Source of the DNA: an uncultured Alphaproteobacteria bacterium
GTDB lineage: Bacteria > Pseudomonadota > Alphaproteobacteria > RF32 > CAG-239
Reading direction: 5' to 3'
Assembly (NCBI GenBank): GCA_934276635.1
Contig: CAKQTH010000020.1
Coordinates: 1 to 10,276, forward strand
Length of the DNA: 10,276 nucleotides
Of the stretch, positions 1 to 5,449 are shown one piece after another. Numbering within the stretch: the first letter of the stretch is position 1; each line of letters starts with the position of its first letter. The position numbers were made by a program, and so were the translations under genes. The notes under the pieces are model-generated. The model searched no databases. It was given only the letters and a program-made list of their open reading frames with translations, and had not been told where the DNA came from.

Positions 1-105
1 GAAGAGTGGAACCCGAAGGATATCACGAGCTATGCGGAGATTAACCGTCATGACGGCGGCCGCACCGGCTGGGATATCAACGCGGGATTGAAGTTCCAAT
101 TCTAA
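1..105 (+). CDS. Outer-membrane beta-barrel protein, C-terminal end (partial)
   Basis: Only the last 34 codons are present; the gene begins before the window. The frame from base 1 stays open and stops at TAA 103-105. The tail shows alternating hydrophobic and polar residues and ends GLKFQF. A terminal Phe after an aromatic/hydrophobic strand is the usual recognition signal for the BAM outer-membrane assembly machine. The preceding SYAEINRHDGGRTGWD stretch resembles the final hairpin of autotransporter or porin-type barrels, but 34 residues cannot fix the family. It is followed by hairpins that would end the transcript. I am confident of an outer-membrane barrel and unsure which kind. Confidence 0.7.
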   Translation, partial: EEWNPKDITSYAEINRHDGGRTGWDINAGLKFQF

Positions 106-110
106 ACTGT

Positions 111-149
111 TTCGACCCGCAAAATCGGTTGGTCACCATGCGGGTCGAA
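111..149 (+). terminator. GC-rich hairpin after the barrel gene
   Basis: TTCGACCCGC (111-120) is exactly complementary to GCGGGTCGAA (140-149), with a 19-base loop, starting 5 bases after the stop codon. Only a short T/A stretch follows, so it may protect the 3' end or act as a weak terminator ahead of the stronger one at 206-240. Confidence 0.55.
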
Positions 150-153
150 TTTA

Positions 154-179
154 TCGGCTGTTGCCTCCGTAGCAGCCGA
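154..179 (+). other. Second hairpin in the 3' region
   Basis: TCGGCTG (154-160) pairs with CAGCCGA (173-179) around a 12-base loop. No T-run follows. It lies between two other stem-loops and is probably part of the same structured 3' region. Confidence 0.4.
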
Positions 180-205
180 GTCCCCTATATTATTATGTTC
201 TACAC

Positions 206-240
206 AAAAAAGAGGCTGCTCCCCGCAACCTCTTTTTTTT
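206..240 (+). terminator. Intrinsic terminator
   Basis: AAAAAAGAGG (206-215) pairs with CCTCTTTTTT (229-238) around a 13-base loop, and the T-run extends to 240. This is the clearest Rho-independent terminator for the barrel gene and separates it from the next unit. Confidence 0.8.
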
Positions 241-302
241 AATAACCACCCTTATCAAAAAGCAGCTATTCCGGCAAACTTGATATTAAAAAAAACGAAT
301 AG

Positions 303-331
303 TTGACATTTTTGTTTTTTACCCCTATGCT
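303..331 (+). promoter_or_regulatory. Sigma70-type promoter of the secreted Cys-rich protein
   Basis: A perfect TTGACA (303-308) is followed by a 17-base spacer and TATGCT (326-331). Transcription would begin near 338, just at the ribosome binding site AAAGGAG (338-344), leaving a leader of about 13 bases. This argues against the TTG at 303 being the start codon, since it lies inside the -35 box. Confidence 0.65.
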
Positions 332-350
332 GTCAGCAAAGGAGATAATC

Positions 351-815
351 ATGAGAAAATTTTTTACCGCTTTAGTTTTACTGCTTATTTGTTTTGATTC
401 CGCAAATTCTTCCGCTGAAACAAATAATGACAAAGGAAAAATTAATGAGTTAGAACAAAAATTTATTTCCTGCGGCACGGAACTTGAAAAAAAAGAACAA
501 AGCTGCGAAGAATATTTCAGTACAAAATGCCATTATATCTTTATTGATTTAAATAAAAAAGTACAACAATGTTACAAACAAATTTTACAGGAAATATTTG
601 TTTCATATTATGATTTAGATGCAAAATCCGCAGAAGAAAAAATCAACACTTTTACAAGTTTTATATATGATGAATATTTTTTTATGTATACAGAAAGCAA
701 ATATTGCAAAGAAAATTGTGGCATAGCGCCATATCTTTACAGCGAATATGCCACAACCTATTCTTTGCAAACTTATATAGATAAAACTATAGATGAATTG
801 AAATCCAGATCTTAA
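351..815 (+). CDS. Small secreted Cys-rich protein of unknown function
   Basis: I do not recognise the family. The 154-residue product starts at ATG 351, seven bases after AAAGGAG. It has a Sec signal peptide: MRKFF, then a hydrophobic core to about residue 15, with likely cleavage after Ala22 (SSA-E). The mature part holds six cysteines (41, 52, 60, 74, 119, 123), enough for three disulfides in an oxidising periplasm or outside the cell. It is rich in Lys, Glu and Tyr and looks mostly helical; residues 28-52 and 63-82 could form amphipathic helices. No catalytic motif is visible. The gene is markedly AT-rich (17 of 60 G+C at 481-540) and converges on the GH108 gene, with overlapping stop codons, which fits acquired DNA. 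Periplasmic export is well supported; the role is unknown. Confidence 0.75.
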   Translation: MRKFFTALVLLLICFDSANSSAETNNDKGKINELEQKFISCGTELEKKEQSCEEYFSTKCHYIFIDLNKKVQQCYKQILQEIFVSYYDLDAKSAEEKINTFTSFIYDEYFFMYTESKYCKENCGIAPYLYSEYATTYSLQTYIDKTIDELKSRS

Positions 816-1831
816 TATTTGTTGACTCTGGCTAACCATCCCTTTTTAAATTTTTTCTGATCTTTATTTTTCGATACTATTTCGTTTATTCTTTTTCGTA
901 TACTGTTTTTCAAATTTTCTTTAACCCCCGTATGATTACTTTCTTTTAATTTATTTAATGTTTCACGACCTATTATTCCATCATCATTAATATTTAATGC
1001 TCGTTGTAAATGTTCAATTGCTGTTTGTTGTCCCTGATTAACAGCATTGTCGAACACAATATCAACAATGTCATCCGGTAATGTATTTATTTTGCCATAA
1101 TTCCAATAATCACGATAATAAATTGCATTAGCTCTTTCTCTGGTCAAATTTTTAATATCCTCATTCGGATACCATTTGGAAGTTATACCATATTTTGTCT
1201 CCCCTCCTCTATCTTCTTTTATATTCACATAACCTCCTTCATTTTTAATTACATAATTATTCATTGCTCGCTGAAATCTTTTATCTCCTTCCATTTGATC
1301 AATAAACTCTTTGCTGAAACCTGAACCGTATTTTGAATAATCTTTCGTCTTTTTTTCAACAAACAAAGCTTTATTTAATGTGTTTCTATTCATCTGTTTT
1401 TCTTTCATTTTTTTGTTTATGGCGGTGATAGTTTCTCCTGTTGGATTTAATCTGCCGTCAATGCGCAGATTATTATCTTTTTGAAAACTCTTCACGCCGT
1501 CTAACATTTTTTGATTCGGAATTGTCGAAATATCATCGTTATAGTAGCCGGTTCGATTAAGCCCGTATTTTACCTTGGCCGTATCCTGCGGATTTGCATA
1601 ACCGCTCGAAACACTCTCGCTCAACTTCAATCCTTCATTGCTTTTGGCCTCTTCTCTTGCCTCCTCAAATGCTGATTTTTCTTCTTTATCCTCCACTGTT
1701 GAAAATTTCTCCCAATCATTTTCTGATTTATTCTCAGATTCTTCCGGAACCTCATCATCTGATTTTGAGAATATATTTTCTTCTTCATCTTCATTGGAAT
1801 CCGAAAATAAGCCTTTTAATAAATTTATCAT
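812..1831 (-). CDS. GH108-family peptidoglycan hydrolase with acidic N-terminus and two peptidoglycan-binding modules
   Basis: The product has 339 residues and probably cleaves the glycan strands of peptidoglycan. Residues 11-67 are strongly acidic and low in complexity. Residues 83-142 resemble a peptidoglycan-binding module (GYYND at 95-99, FQKDNNLRIDG at 116-126). Residues 186-255 match the glycosyl hydrolase 108 fold: EGGYVN at 198-203 with E198 as the likely catalytic acid, then DRGGETKYGIT at 207-217. Residues 270-335 match the C-terminal binding domain that usually accompanies it (QRALN, DGIIGRETL, GWLARVN). No signal peptide or membrane segment is visible, so release would need a holin, another export route or lysis. 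The family is common in phage endolysins. The start is supported by GGAG (in AAAGGAG) 8 bases upstream. Its 27-30% G+C suggests a prophage remnant or acquired gene. The acidic extension is unusual. Confidence 0.85.
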   Translation of the reverse strand: MINLLKGLFSDSNEDEEENIFSKSDDEVPEESENKSENDWEKFSTVEDKEEKSAFEEAREEAKSNEGLKLSESVSSGYANPQDTAKVKYGLNRTGYYNDDISTIPNQKMLDGVKSFQKDNNLRIDGRLNPTGETITAINKKMKEKQMNRNTLNKALFVEKKTKDYSKYGSGFSKEFIDQMEGDKRFQRAMNNYVIKNEGGYVNIKEDRGGETKYGITSKWYPNEDIKNLTRERANAIYYRDYWNYGKINTLPDDIVDIVFDNAVNQGQQTAIEHLQRALNINDDGIIGRETLNKLKESNHTGVKENLKNSIRKRINEIVSKNKDQKKFKKGWLARVNKY

Positions 1832-1862
1832 TGTTAATCTCCTTTAATTGTAATTTAAAAAC

Positions 1863-1888
1863 AAAAAAACCGCGGAAAACCACGGTTT
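1863..1888 (-). terminator. Intrinsic terminator between leader RNA and GH108 gene
   Basis: On the minus strand AAACCG-T-GG, a TTTT loop, then CC-G-CGGTTT forms an eight-pair stem with one mismatch, followed by a run of T (complement of A 1863-1869). It lies just upstream of the GH108 ribosome binding site, a position typical of attenuators. Confidence 0.7.
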
Positions 1889-1937
1889 AGATACTAACGG
1901 AATTTATGATGCGGACGCACCGATTCCCCGTTACTTA
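1863..1937 (-). ncRNA. Structured leader RNA or small RNA upstream of the GH108 gene
   Basis: From the -10 box at 1943-1948, transcription should begin near 1936-1937 and run leftward about 75 bases into the terminator ending near 1863. The RNA can fold AACGG-GG-AAT against ATTCCGTT (eight pairs with a two-base bulge) around a small UGC/GCA hairpin. As an alternative, ACGCA at its 5' end can pair with the internal UGCGU, so two exclusive folds are possible. The GH108 start codon lies only about 31 bases beyond the terminator. Either this is a regulated attenuator (riboswitch-like) leader or an independent small RNA. I do not recognise it as a known class. Confidence 0.5.
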
Positions 1938-1942
1938 TGCGT

Positions 1943-1971
1943 TGTATAACATATTTTTAAGCAAAAGTCAA
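1943..1971 (-). promoter_or_regulatory. Near-consensus sigma70 promoter for the leader RNA/GH108 gene
   Basis: On the minus strand TTGACT (1966-1971) is separated by 17 bases from TATACA (1943-1948). It is one of the best promoter matches in the window. Partly overlapping and upstream of the -35 box, AAGGAT (1970-1975) and ATCCTT (1999-2004) form a spaced inverted repeat that could be an operator. No recognised regulator site is evident. Confidence 0.65.
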
Positions 1972-2051
1972 GGATTTTATTCCTAATTTATGCAAAATAT
2001 CCTTAACCACCTTTCTCTCCAAAAAGCTCGATATTTGCGGCGAATAGAGAC
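1972..2051. other. Intergenic stretch with no gene seen
   Basis: Within the 433-base gap between the GH108 and proS genes, this part holds only the distal arm of the AAGGAT/ATCCTT repeat. I see no open reading frame, RNA gene or terminator in it. Confidence 0.5.
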
Positions 2052-2106
2052 AAAAAAAGAAGACCGAAAATTTTAGTGTAGAGATACTACATGAATTTTC
2101 GGTCTT
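2052..2106 (-). terminator. Shared-core hairpin A, probable terminator of proS
   Basis: AAGACCGAAAATT (2060-2072) is exactly complementary to AATTTTCGGTCTT (2094-2106), 13 pairs. The loop region holds a further TGTAG/CTACA stem. On the minus strand the stem is followed by CTTTTTTTG (2051-2059), the expected form of a Rho-independent terminator for the proS transcript. Its central 33 bases are shared with hairpin B. Confidence 0.65.
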
Positions 2107-2139
2107 TCGCGTTTTTGCGATTAGTCGCTCTGCCTTATA

Positions 2140-2266
2140 AAAAGTTTGATTTTTTGTGCAGATGAAGGTGAAAGTCAGCTGGTAAAAATTTTAGTGTACA
2201 CACTATTACATGAATTTTTGCCATGCTGCCCCTTTCACCTTCAGATGTGTGAAAAAGCGAACTTTT
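2140..2266. repeat. Shared-core hairpin B, a 127-base interrupted palindrome at the proS stop
   Basis: Nested complementary blocks run inward: AAAAGTT 2140-2146 with AACTTTT 2260-2266; TGAAGGTGAAAG 2163-2174 with CTTTCACCTTCA 2232-2243; CAGC 2176-2179 with GCTG 2225-2228; GGTAAAAATT 2181-2190 with AATTTTTGCC 2213-2222 (one G-T pair). The loop 2191-2212 starts TTAGTGTA and ends TACATG, as in hairpin A. The outer arm reaches the proS stop codon (2265-2267). Confidence 0.7.
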
Positions 2267-3782
2267 AGTAGGTGCGCGCATAAATCACATCTAATACAGC
2301 CTTCTTTCCGGTCAAAAGACATACGCCTTCGGTTCCGCTTTGTTCAAATGGAATGCAGCGGATTGTGATTTTCATTGCCTTCAAAAGCTCTTCGCTGTTT
2401 TTGTCACCCGACCATTTACCTTTTACAAATGCGACTTTTCCGAGCTTTCCGTCTTCTATCCACTCATTGGACTGCGCAAAATATGCGGCAAACTCTTCCG
2501 GCGTCTTGATGTCGGTGCGGATATTTTGTTCCAGACGAGTTTTTGCACGCTCAAACATCTCATGTTGAATTTTTTCAATGCGATCGCCTATTGTCGCCGT
2601 AAAATCACCGGCGGCAGCAACTTCTTTTCCTTCCGGAGTGTTGATTTTCAGGCGCTCGCGAACCATAACTTTTTGGCCTTCAACATCGCGCATTCCGATT
2701 TCGCAAATAATCGGCGCACCTTTTTTGCTCCATTCCCAAAACTTGTCCGCCGACTTTTTATCGCGAGCATCGATTTTGATGCGGATTTTTTCGCCGAATG
2801 CCTGTTTTGTGCGGATTTCCTGCGCAATTTTCTTTACATATTCCATAATTGCGTCTTCATCTTCCGGCTTTTTAATCAGCGGCAGAATAACAACCTGATA
2901 CGGCGCAATCATCGGCGGAACGACCATTCCCTCATCGTCGGCATGTGTCATAATCACACCGCCGATTAAGCGAGTAGAAACGCCCCACGAAGTTGTATAG
3001 GCATATTCCTGCTTGTTTTCTTTATTTACAAACGAAATATTCGCCGATTTTGCAAAATTTTGCCCCAAAAAGTGAGATGTTCCGGCCTGCAAAGCCTTGC
3101 CGTCCTGCATCATTGCCTCAATACAATAGGTGTCCACCGCGCCCGGGAATTTTTCATGTTCAGGCTTGCGGCCGACAATAACCGGCATTGCCAAAGCGTT
3201 TTCGGCAACATCTTTATAAACGCCGAGCATCTTGATGGTTTCCTGTTCTGCCTCGGTTGCGCTTGCGTGCGCGGTATGTCCTTCCTGCCACAAAAATTCG
3301 CGTGTACGCAAAAACAGACGCGGGCGCATTTCCCAACGGACGACATTTGCCCACTGATTAACCAAAACCGGCAAATCACGATAAGATTTTACCCATTTGG
3401 AGAATGAATCGGCAATAATCGCCTCGGAAGTCGGGCGGACAATCAACGGTTCATCAAGCGGAGAAGCCGGCACCAATTTGCCGTCAACCTGAGCCAGACG
3501 AGAATGCGTTACAACTGCCATCTCTTTGGCAAAACCTTCAACATGGTCTGCTTCTTTTTGAAAAAACGAAAGTGGAATAAACAACGGGAAATAACAGTTT
3601 TCATGCTCTGTTTCCTTAAATTTTTCATCCATTATATGTTGGATTCTTTCCCAAATTCCGTATCCCCACGGTTTGATAACCATACACCCCGGAGAAGAAG
3701 AATTTTCGGCCATATCGGCGTCGCTTACAACATTTTGGTACCATTCCGGATAGTTGTCTTTCCGCAAATTTTTAAGTGTCAT
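2265..3782 (-). CDS. proS: Prolyl-tRNA synthetase, archaeal/eukaryotic-type short form
   Basis: It charges tRNA-Pro with proline in the cytoplasm using ATP. The 505-residue length and N-terminus (NYPEWYQNVV, KPWGYGIWERIQ) fit the type that lacks the bacterial editing insertion between motifs 2 and 3. Class II features in order: PTSE at 117-120, motif 2 around RWEMRPRLFLRTREFLWQEG (149-168), the QAGTSHFLGQNF substrate-pocket region at 232-243, and motif 3 GVSTRLIGGV at 267-276 with Arg271. An anticodon-binding domain spans about 295-400. The C-terminal domain ends in Tyr, as is usual for this type. Only two cysteines (476, 488) remain where relatives often have a four-Cys zinc site. The start is supported by AAGGAA about 9 bases upstream. 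It lies downstream of the nitroreductase gene, with its own possible promoter. Confidence 0.95.
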   Translation of the reverse strand: MTLKNLRKDNYPEWYQNVVSDADMAENSSSPGCMVIKPWGYGIWERIQHIMDEKFKETEHENCYFPLFIPLSFFQKEADHVEGFAKEMAVVTHSRLAQVDGKLVPASPLDEPLIVRPTSEAIIADSFSKWVKSYRDLPVLVNQWANVVRWEMRPRLFLRTREFLWQEGHTAHASATEAEQETIKMLGVYKDVAENALAMPVIVGRKPEHEKFPGAVDTYCIEAMMQDGKALQAGTSHFLGQNFAKSANISFVNKENKQEYAYTTSWGVSTRLIGGVIMTHADDEGMVVPPMIAPYQVVILPLIKKPEDEDAIMEYVKKIAQEIRTKQAFGEKIRIKIDARDKKSADKFWEWSKKGAPIICEIGMRDVEGQKVMVRERLKINTPEGKEVAAAGDFTATIGDRIEKIQHEMFERAKTRLEQNIRTDIKTPEEFAAYFAQSNEWIEDGKLGKVAFVKGKWSGDKNSEELLKAMKITIRCIPFEQSGTEGVCLLTGKKAVLDVIYARTY

Positions 3783-3848
3783 TTTGTTTATTCCTTTTTC
3801 ATAACATTACGAAAGGTCCGCAAACCCATATTGCAGACGCTAAGGCTG

Positions 3849-3877
3849 ACACTATCAAATATAAATCCGTTTGTAAA
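3849..3877 (-). promoter_or_regulatory. Possible proS promoter
   Basis: On the minus strand TTTACA (3872-3877), a 17-base spacer and TAGTGT (3849-3854) lie in the 113-base gap upstream of proS. The -10 match is moderate. No terminator is visible between the nitroreductase gene and proS, so readthrough is also likely. Confidence 0.35.
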
Positions 3878-3895
3878 GAGGCAAAAAGCGCCGGA

Positions 3896-4435
3896 TTACC
3901 ATTTTCCCCAATGAATTTTTTCCGCAACAAAACGATCTTGTGGCTGCTTTGGCAAAACTTCGGGATATCCGAGCGCAATCAAGCCGAACGGGCGGATATC
4001 CTGCGGAAGATTAAACATTTGAGCAAACTTTTGTTCCGTGTCGTCCATCGGCGCAACGCCGCAAAAACAGGTGCCGAGCCCCATCGAATGAGCCGCAAGC
4101 ATCAAATTTTGCGAACAAAGCGCACAATCAATATCTCCGAAACTGTAATGTCCCCTGATGTCGTCATCGCGGCCGAACGCGGCATTGGTATTTGCACAAA
4201 CCAAAATTGCGCACGATGCATTTTTCACAAAAGTTGTCCACGGTTGGACTTTCGGAAGCTCGGCCAAAATCGCTCTGTCTTCCAAAATCAAAAACTCCCA
4301 TGGTTGGCGGTTATGCGCCGACGGAGCGTATTGCGCCGCTTTGATGATTTGTTCAATTTGTTCACGGCTGACTTTTTTGTTTTGGTCATATTGTCTTATT
4401 GATCGACGGGTCAAAAGTCCTTCCATTAAATCCAT
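3896..4435 (-). CDS. Nitroreductase-family FMN oxidoreductase
   Basis: The 179-residue product belongs to the FMN-dependent nitroreductase fold, which as a dimer reduces nitro groups, quinones or other electron acceptors with NAD(P)H. Visible markers: the N-terminal RRSIR (10-14) that contacts FMN phosphate, APSAHNRQPWEF (37-48), the central helix with CSQNLMLAAHSMGLGTCFCG (107-126), ALGYP (154-158) and the family-typical end IHWGKW. The natural substrate cannot be read from sequence. Cysteines cluster at 104, 107, 123 and 125, which is more than usual. A GGAG lies upstream of the chosen ATG; Met4 is an alternative. It starts 13 bases after the YecA-like gene ends, so the two are very probably co-transcribed. 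Confidence 0.88.
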   Translation of the reverse strand: MDLMEGLLTRRSIRQYDQNKKVSREQIEQIIKAAQYAPSAHNRQPWEFLILEDRAILAELPKVQPWTTFVKNASCAILVCANTNAAFGRDDDIRGHYSFGDIDCALCSQNLMLAAHSMGLGTCFCGVAPMDDTEQKFAQMFNLPQDIRPFGLIALGYPEVLPKQPQDRFVAEKIHWGKW

Positions 4436-4448
4436 TTTATTTCTCCAA

Positions 4449-5072
4449 TCAGTTTATTTTGCTGTGTTTCAGTTCTTCCATTTTCGGCAGTACCATATTT
4501 TCAACAATAAATCCGATAGTTTTGGCGACCATTTTATCGGTAGACGCAAGCGCACTTTTAATCGCATCAAAATTTTTGGTTTTTTCGGATTTTTCGGGCA
4601 TATCGGCATAAATTCTGCTCAAATCCGCAAGCGAATCTATCAGTTTTGCGATATAGGCCGGAATTTTCAAGTCAGACTTTCCGCCCCAAAAACCTTCGAC
4701 AAAGCCGTTTTCAACCTCGTTATAGCGCATAATGCAATATTTTTCGATATCTTCTTTTGCTTCAAGTTTCTGTTTGCTTAATGCAAGTTTGCTCAGCTGC
4801 ACTTCTTCAAAAATTTCGTCCCACAAGCCCATAAAAAACTTGAAAAACAAATCTGCCTCTTTTTGCGTCTGGAGGCGCGGTTCGCGGCCTTTGTCCCACA
4901 ACGAATTGATAATATCCGCCGGACGGAGTTCCAAATTCGGAGAGCAGATTGCACCGGCAAAACGCATCTTTATAACCTCAAGCGGCAGCTCGCAGTTATA
5001 GTGCCCCAAAAATTTTATGAAATTATCATCACCAATATATTTATTTTCGCTTTTCATTTTATTCTTCTTCAT
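4449..5072 (-). CDS. YecA/UPF0149-like protein of unknown function
   Basis: The product has 207 residues from ATG 5072 and is probably soluble and helical. The pattern LEVIKMRFAGAICSPNLELRP (31-51), followed by a region ending FFKFFMGLWDEIF (76-88), recalls the UPF0149/YecA fold, where a G-x-hydrophobic-Pro stretch precedes a 'LMxLWNEI' helix. ENGFVEGFWGG (121-131) resembles the later W/F-x-x-GF-x-x-G helix of that family. This is pattern resemblance only, and the C-terminal SEC-A-like zinc motif seen in many members is absent. The start is uncertain: TTG 5087, ATG 5072 and ATG 5057 are all in frame. The last is preceded by purine-rich AAGAAG, the middle by a weak GGA. It heads the unit with the nitroreductase and perhaps proS. 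Confidence 0.7.
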   Translation of the reverse strand: MKKNKMKSENKYIGDDNFIKFLGHYNCELPLEVIKMRFAGAICSPNLELRPADIINSLWDKGREPRLQTQKEADLFFKFFMGLWDEIFEEVQLSKLALSKQKLEAKEDIEKYCIMRYNEVENGFVEGFWGGKSDLKIPAYIAKLIDSLADLSRIYADMPEKSEKTKNFDAIKSALASTDKMVAKTIGFIVENMVLPKMEELKHSKIN

Positions 5073-5103
5073 ATATAGTATGTCCAACTGAAAATAATGT
5101 AGT

Positions 5104-5107
5104 GGAG
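5104..5107 (+). promoter_or_regulatory. Ribosome binding site deciding a TTG start
   Basis: GGAG sits 9 bases before TTG 5117. The upstream in-frame GTG at 5102 lacks any such site and overlaps this one. The later ATG at 5135 would remove the positively charged signal-peptide N-terminus. Confidence 0.6.
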
Positions 5108-5116
5108 TTTTTTAAA

Positions 5117-5434
5117 TTGTCCAGAGTAAAATTTATGTTTTCGGCGATATGTTTGTTTGCGCTGTGCTCATGTTCGCTCACCGAACCTTTTGTTGACCGC
5201 AGACGCGAAGCCGGAACACACGATCCGCAAAAAATGTTTGTCGGAAAATCAAAACCGAAAGCTCCGGCAATATGCTATAACGGATTTGTCTCTCAGTTTG
5301 AAGACCTGCAAAAATTGGCCGATGCGGAATGCAAAAAGACCGATCCGGACAGCAAAGCAGTTTTTGATCATGAAGAAAAATTCAGCTGTCGGTTGCTTTT
5401 GCCCGCCCACGCATATTTCAAATGTGAAAAATAA
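5117..5434 (+). CDS. Small outer-membrane-type lipoprotein of unknown function
   Basis: The product has 105 residues from the TTG start. The N-terminus MSRVK is followed by a hydrophobic stretch and the lipobox LCS-C (16-19), so Cys19 would be lipidated by Lgt and processed by signal peptidase II. Ser20 at +2 favours sorting to the outer membrane. The mature chain has four further cysteines (53, 72, 91, 103), which could make two disulfides. Visible blocks are DRRREAGTHDP (27-37), KAPAICYN (48-55), LADAEC (67-72) and LLLPAHAYFKC (93-103). I recall similar short lipoproteins in gut alphaproteobacteria but know no function. It ends 15 bases before argS, so it probably leads that transcript. It is divergent from the YecA-like gene, with only about 45 bases between starts. 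Confidence 0.75.
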   Translation: MSRVKFMFSAICLFALCSCSLTEPFVDRRREAGTHDPQKMFVGKSKPKAPAICYNGFVSQFEDLQKLADAECKKTDPDSKAVFDHEEKFSCRLLLPAHAYFKCEK

Positions 5435-5449
5435 GAAGGAAACGAAAAT

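Noticed and set aside
303..350. N-terminal extension of the secreted protein from TTG 303
   Set aside because: The TTG is the first part of the TTGACA promoter box, and the ATG at 351 has a strong ribosome binding site and a proper signal peptide.
2060..2266. Insertion-sequence terminal inverted repeats
   Set aside because: There is no transposase frame between or near the two hairpins and no clear target-site duplication.
2340..2969. 209-residue plus-strand frame inside proS
   Set aside because: It is antisense to proS and rich in Phe, Asn and Arg, as expected from reading this gene backwards.
3776..4402. 208-residue plus-strand frame opposite the nitroreductase gene
   Set aside because: It lies antisense to a clearly recognised gene, and its translation shows no family features.
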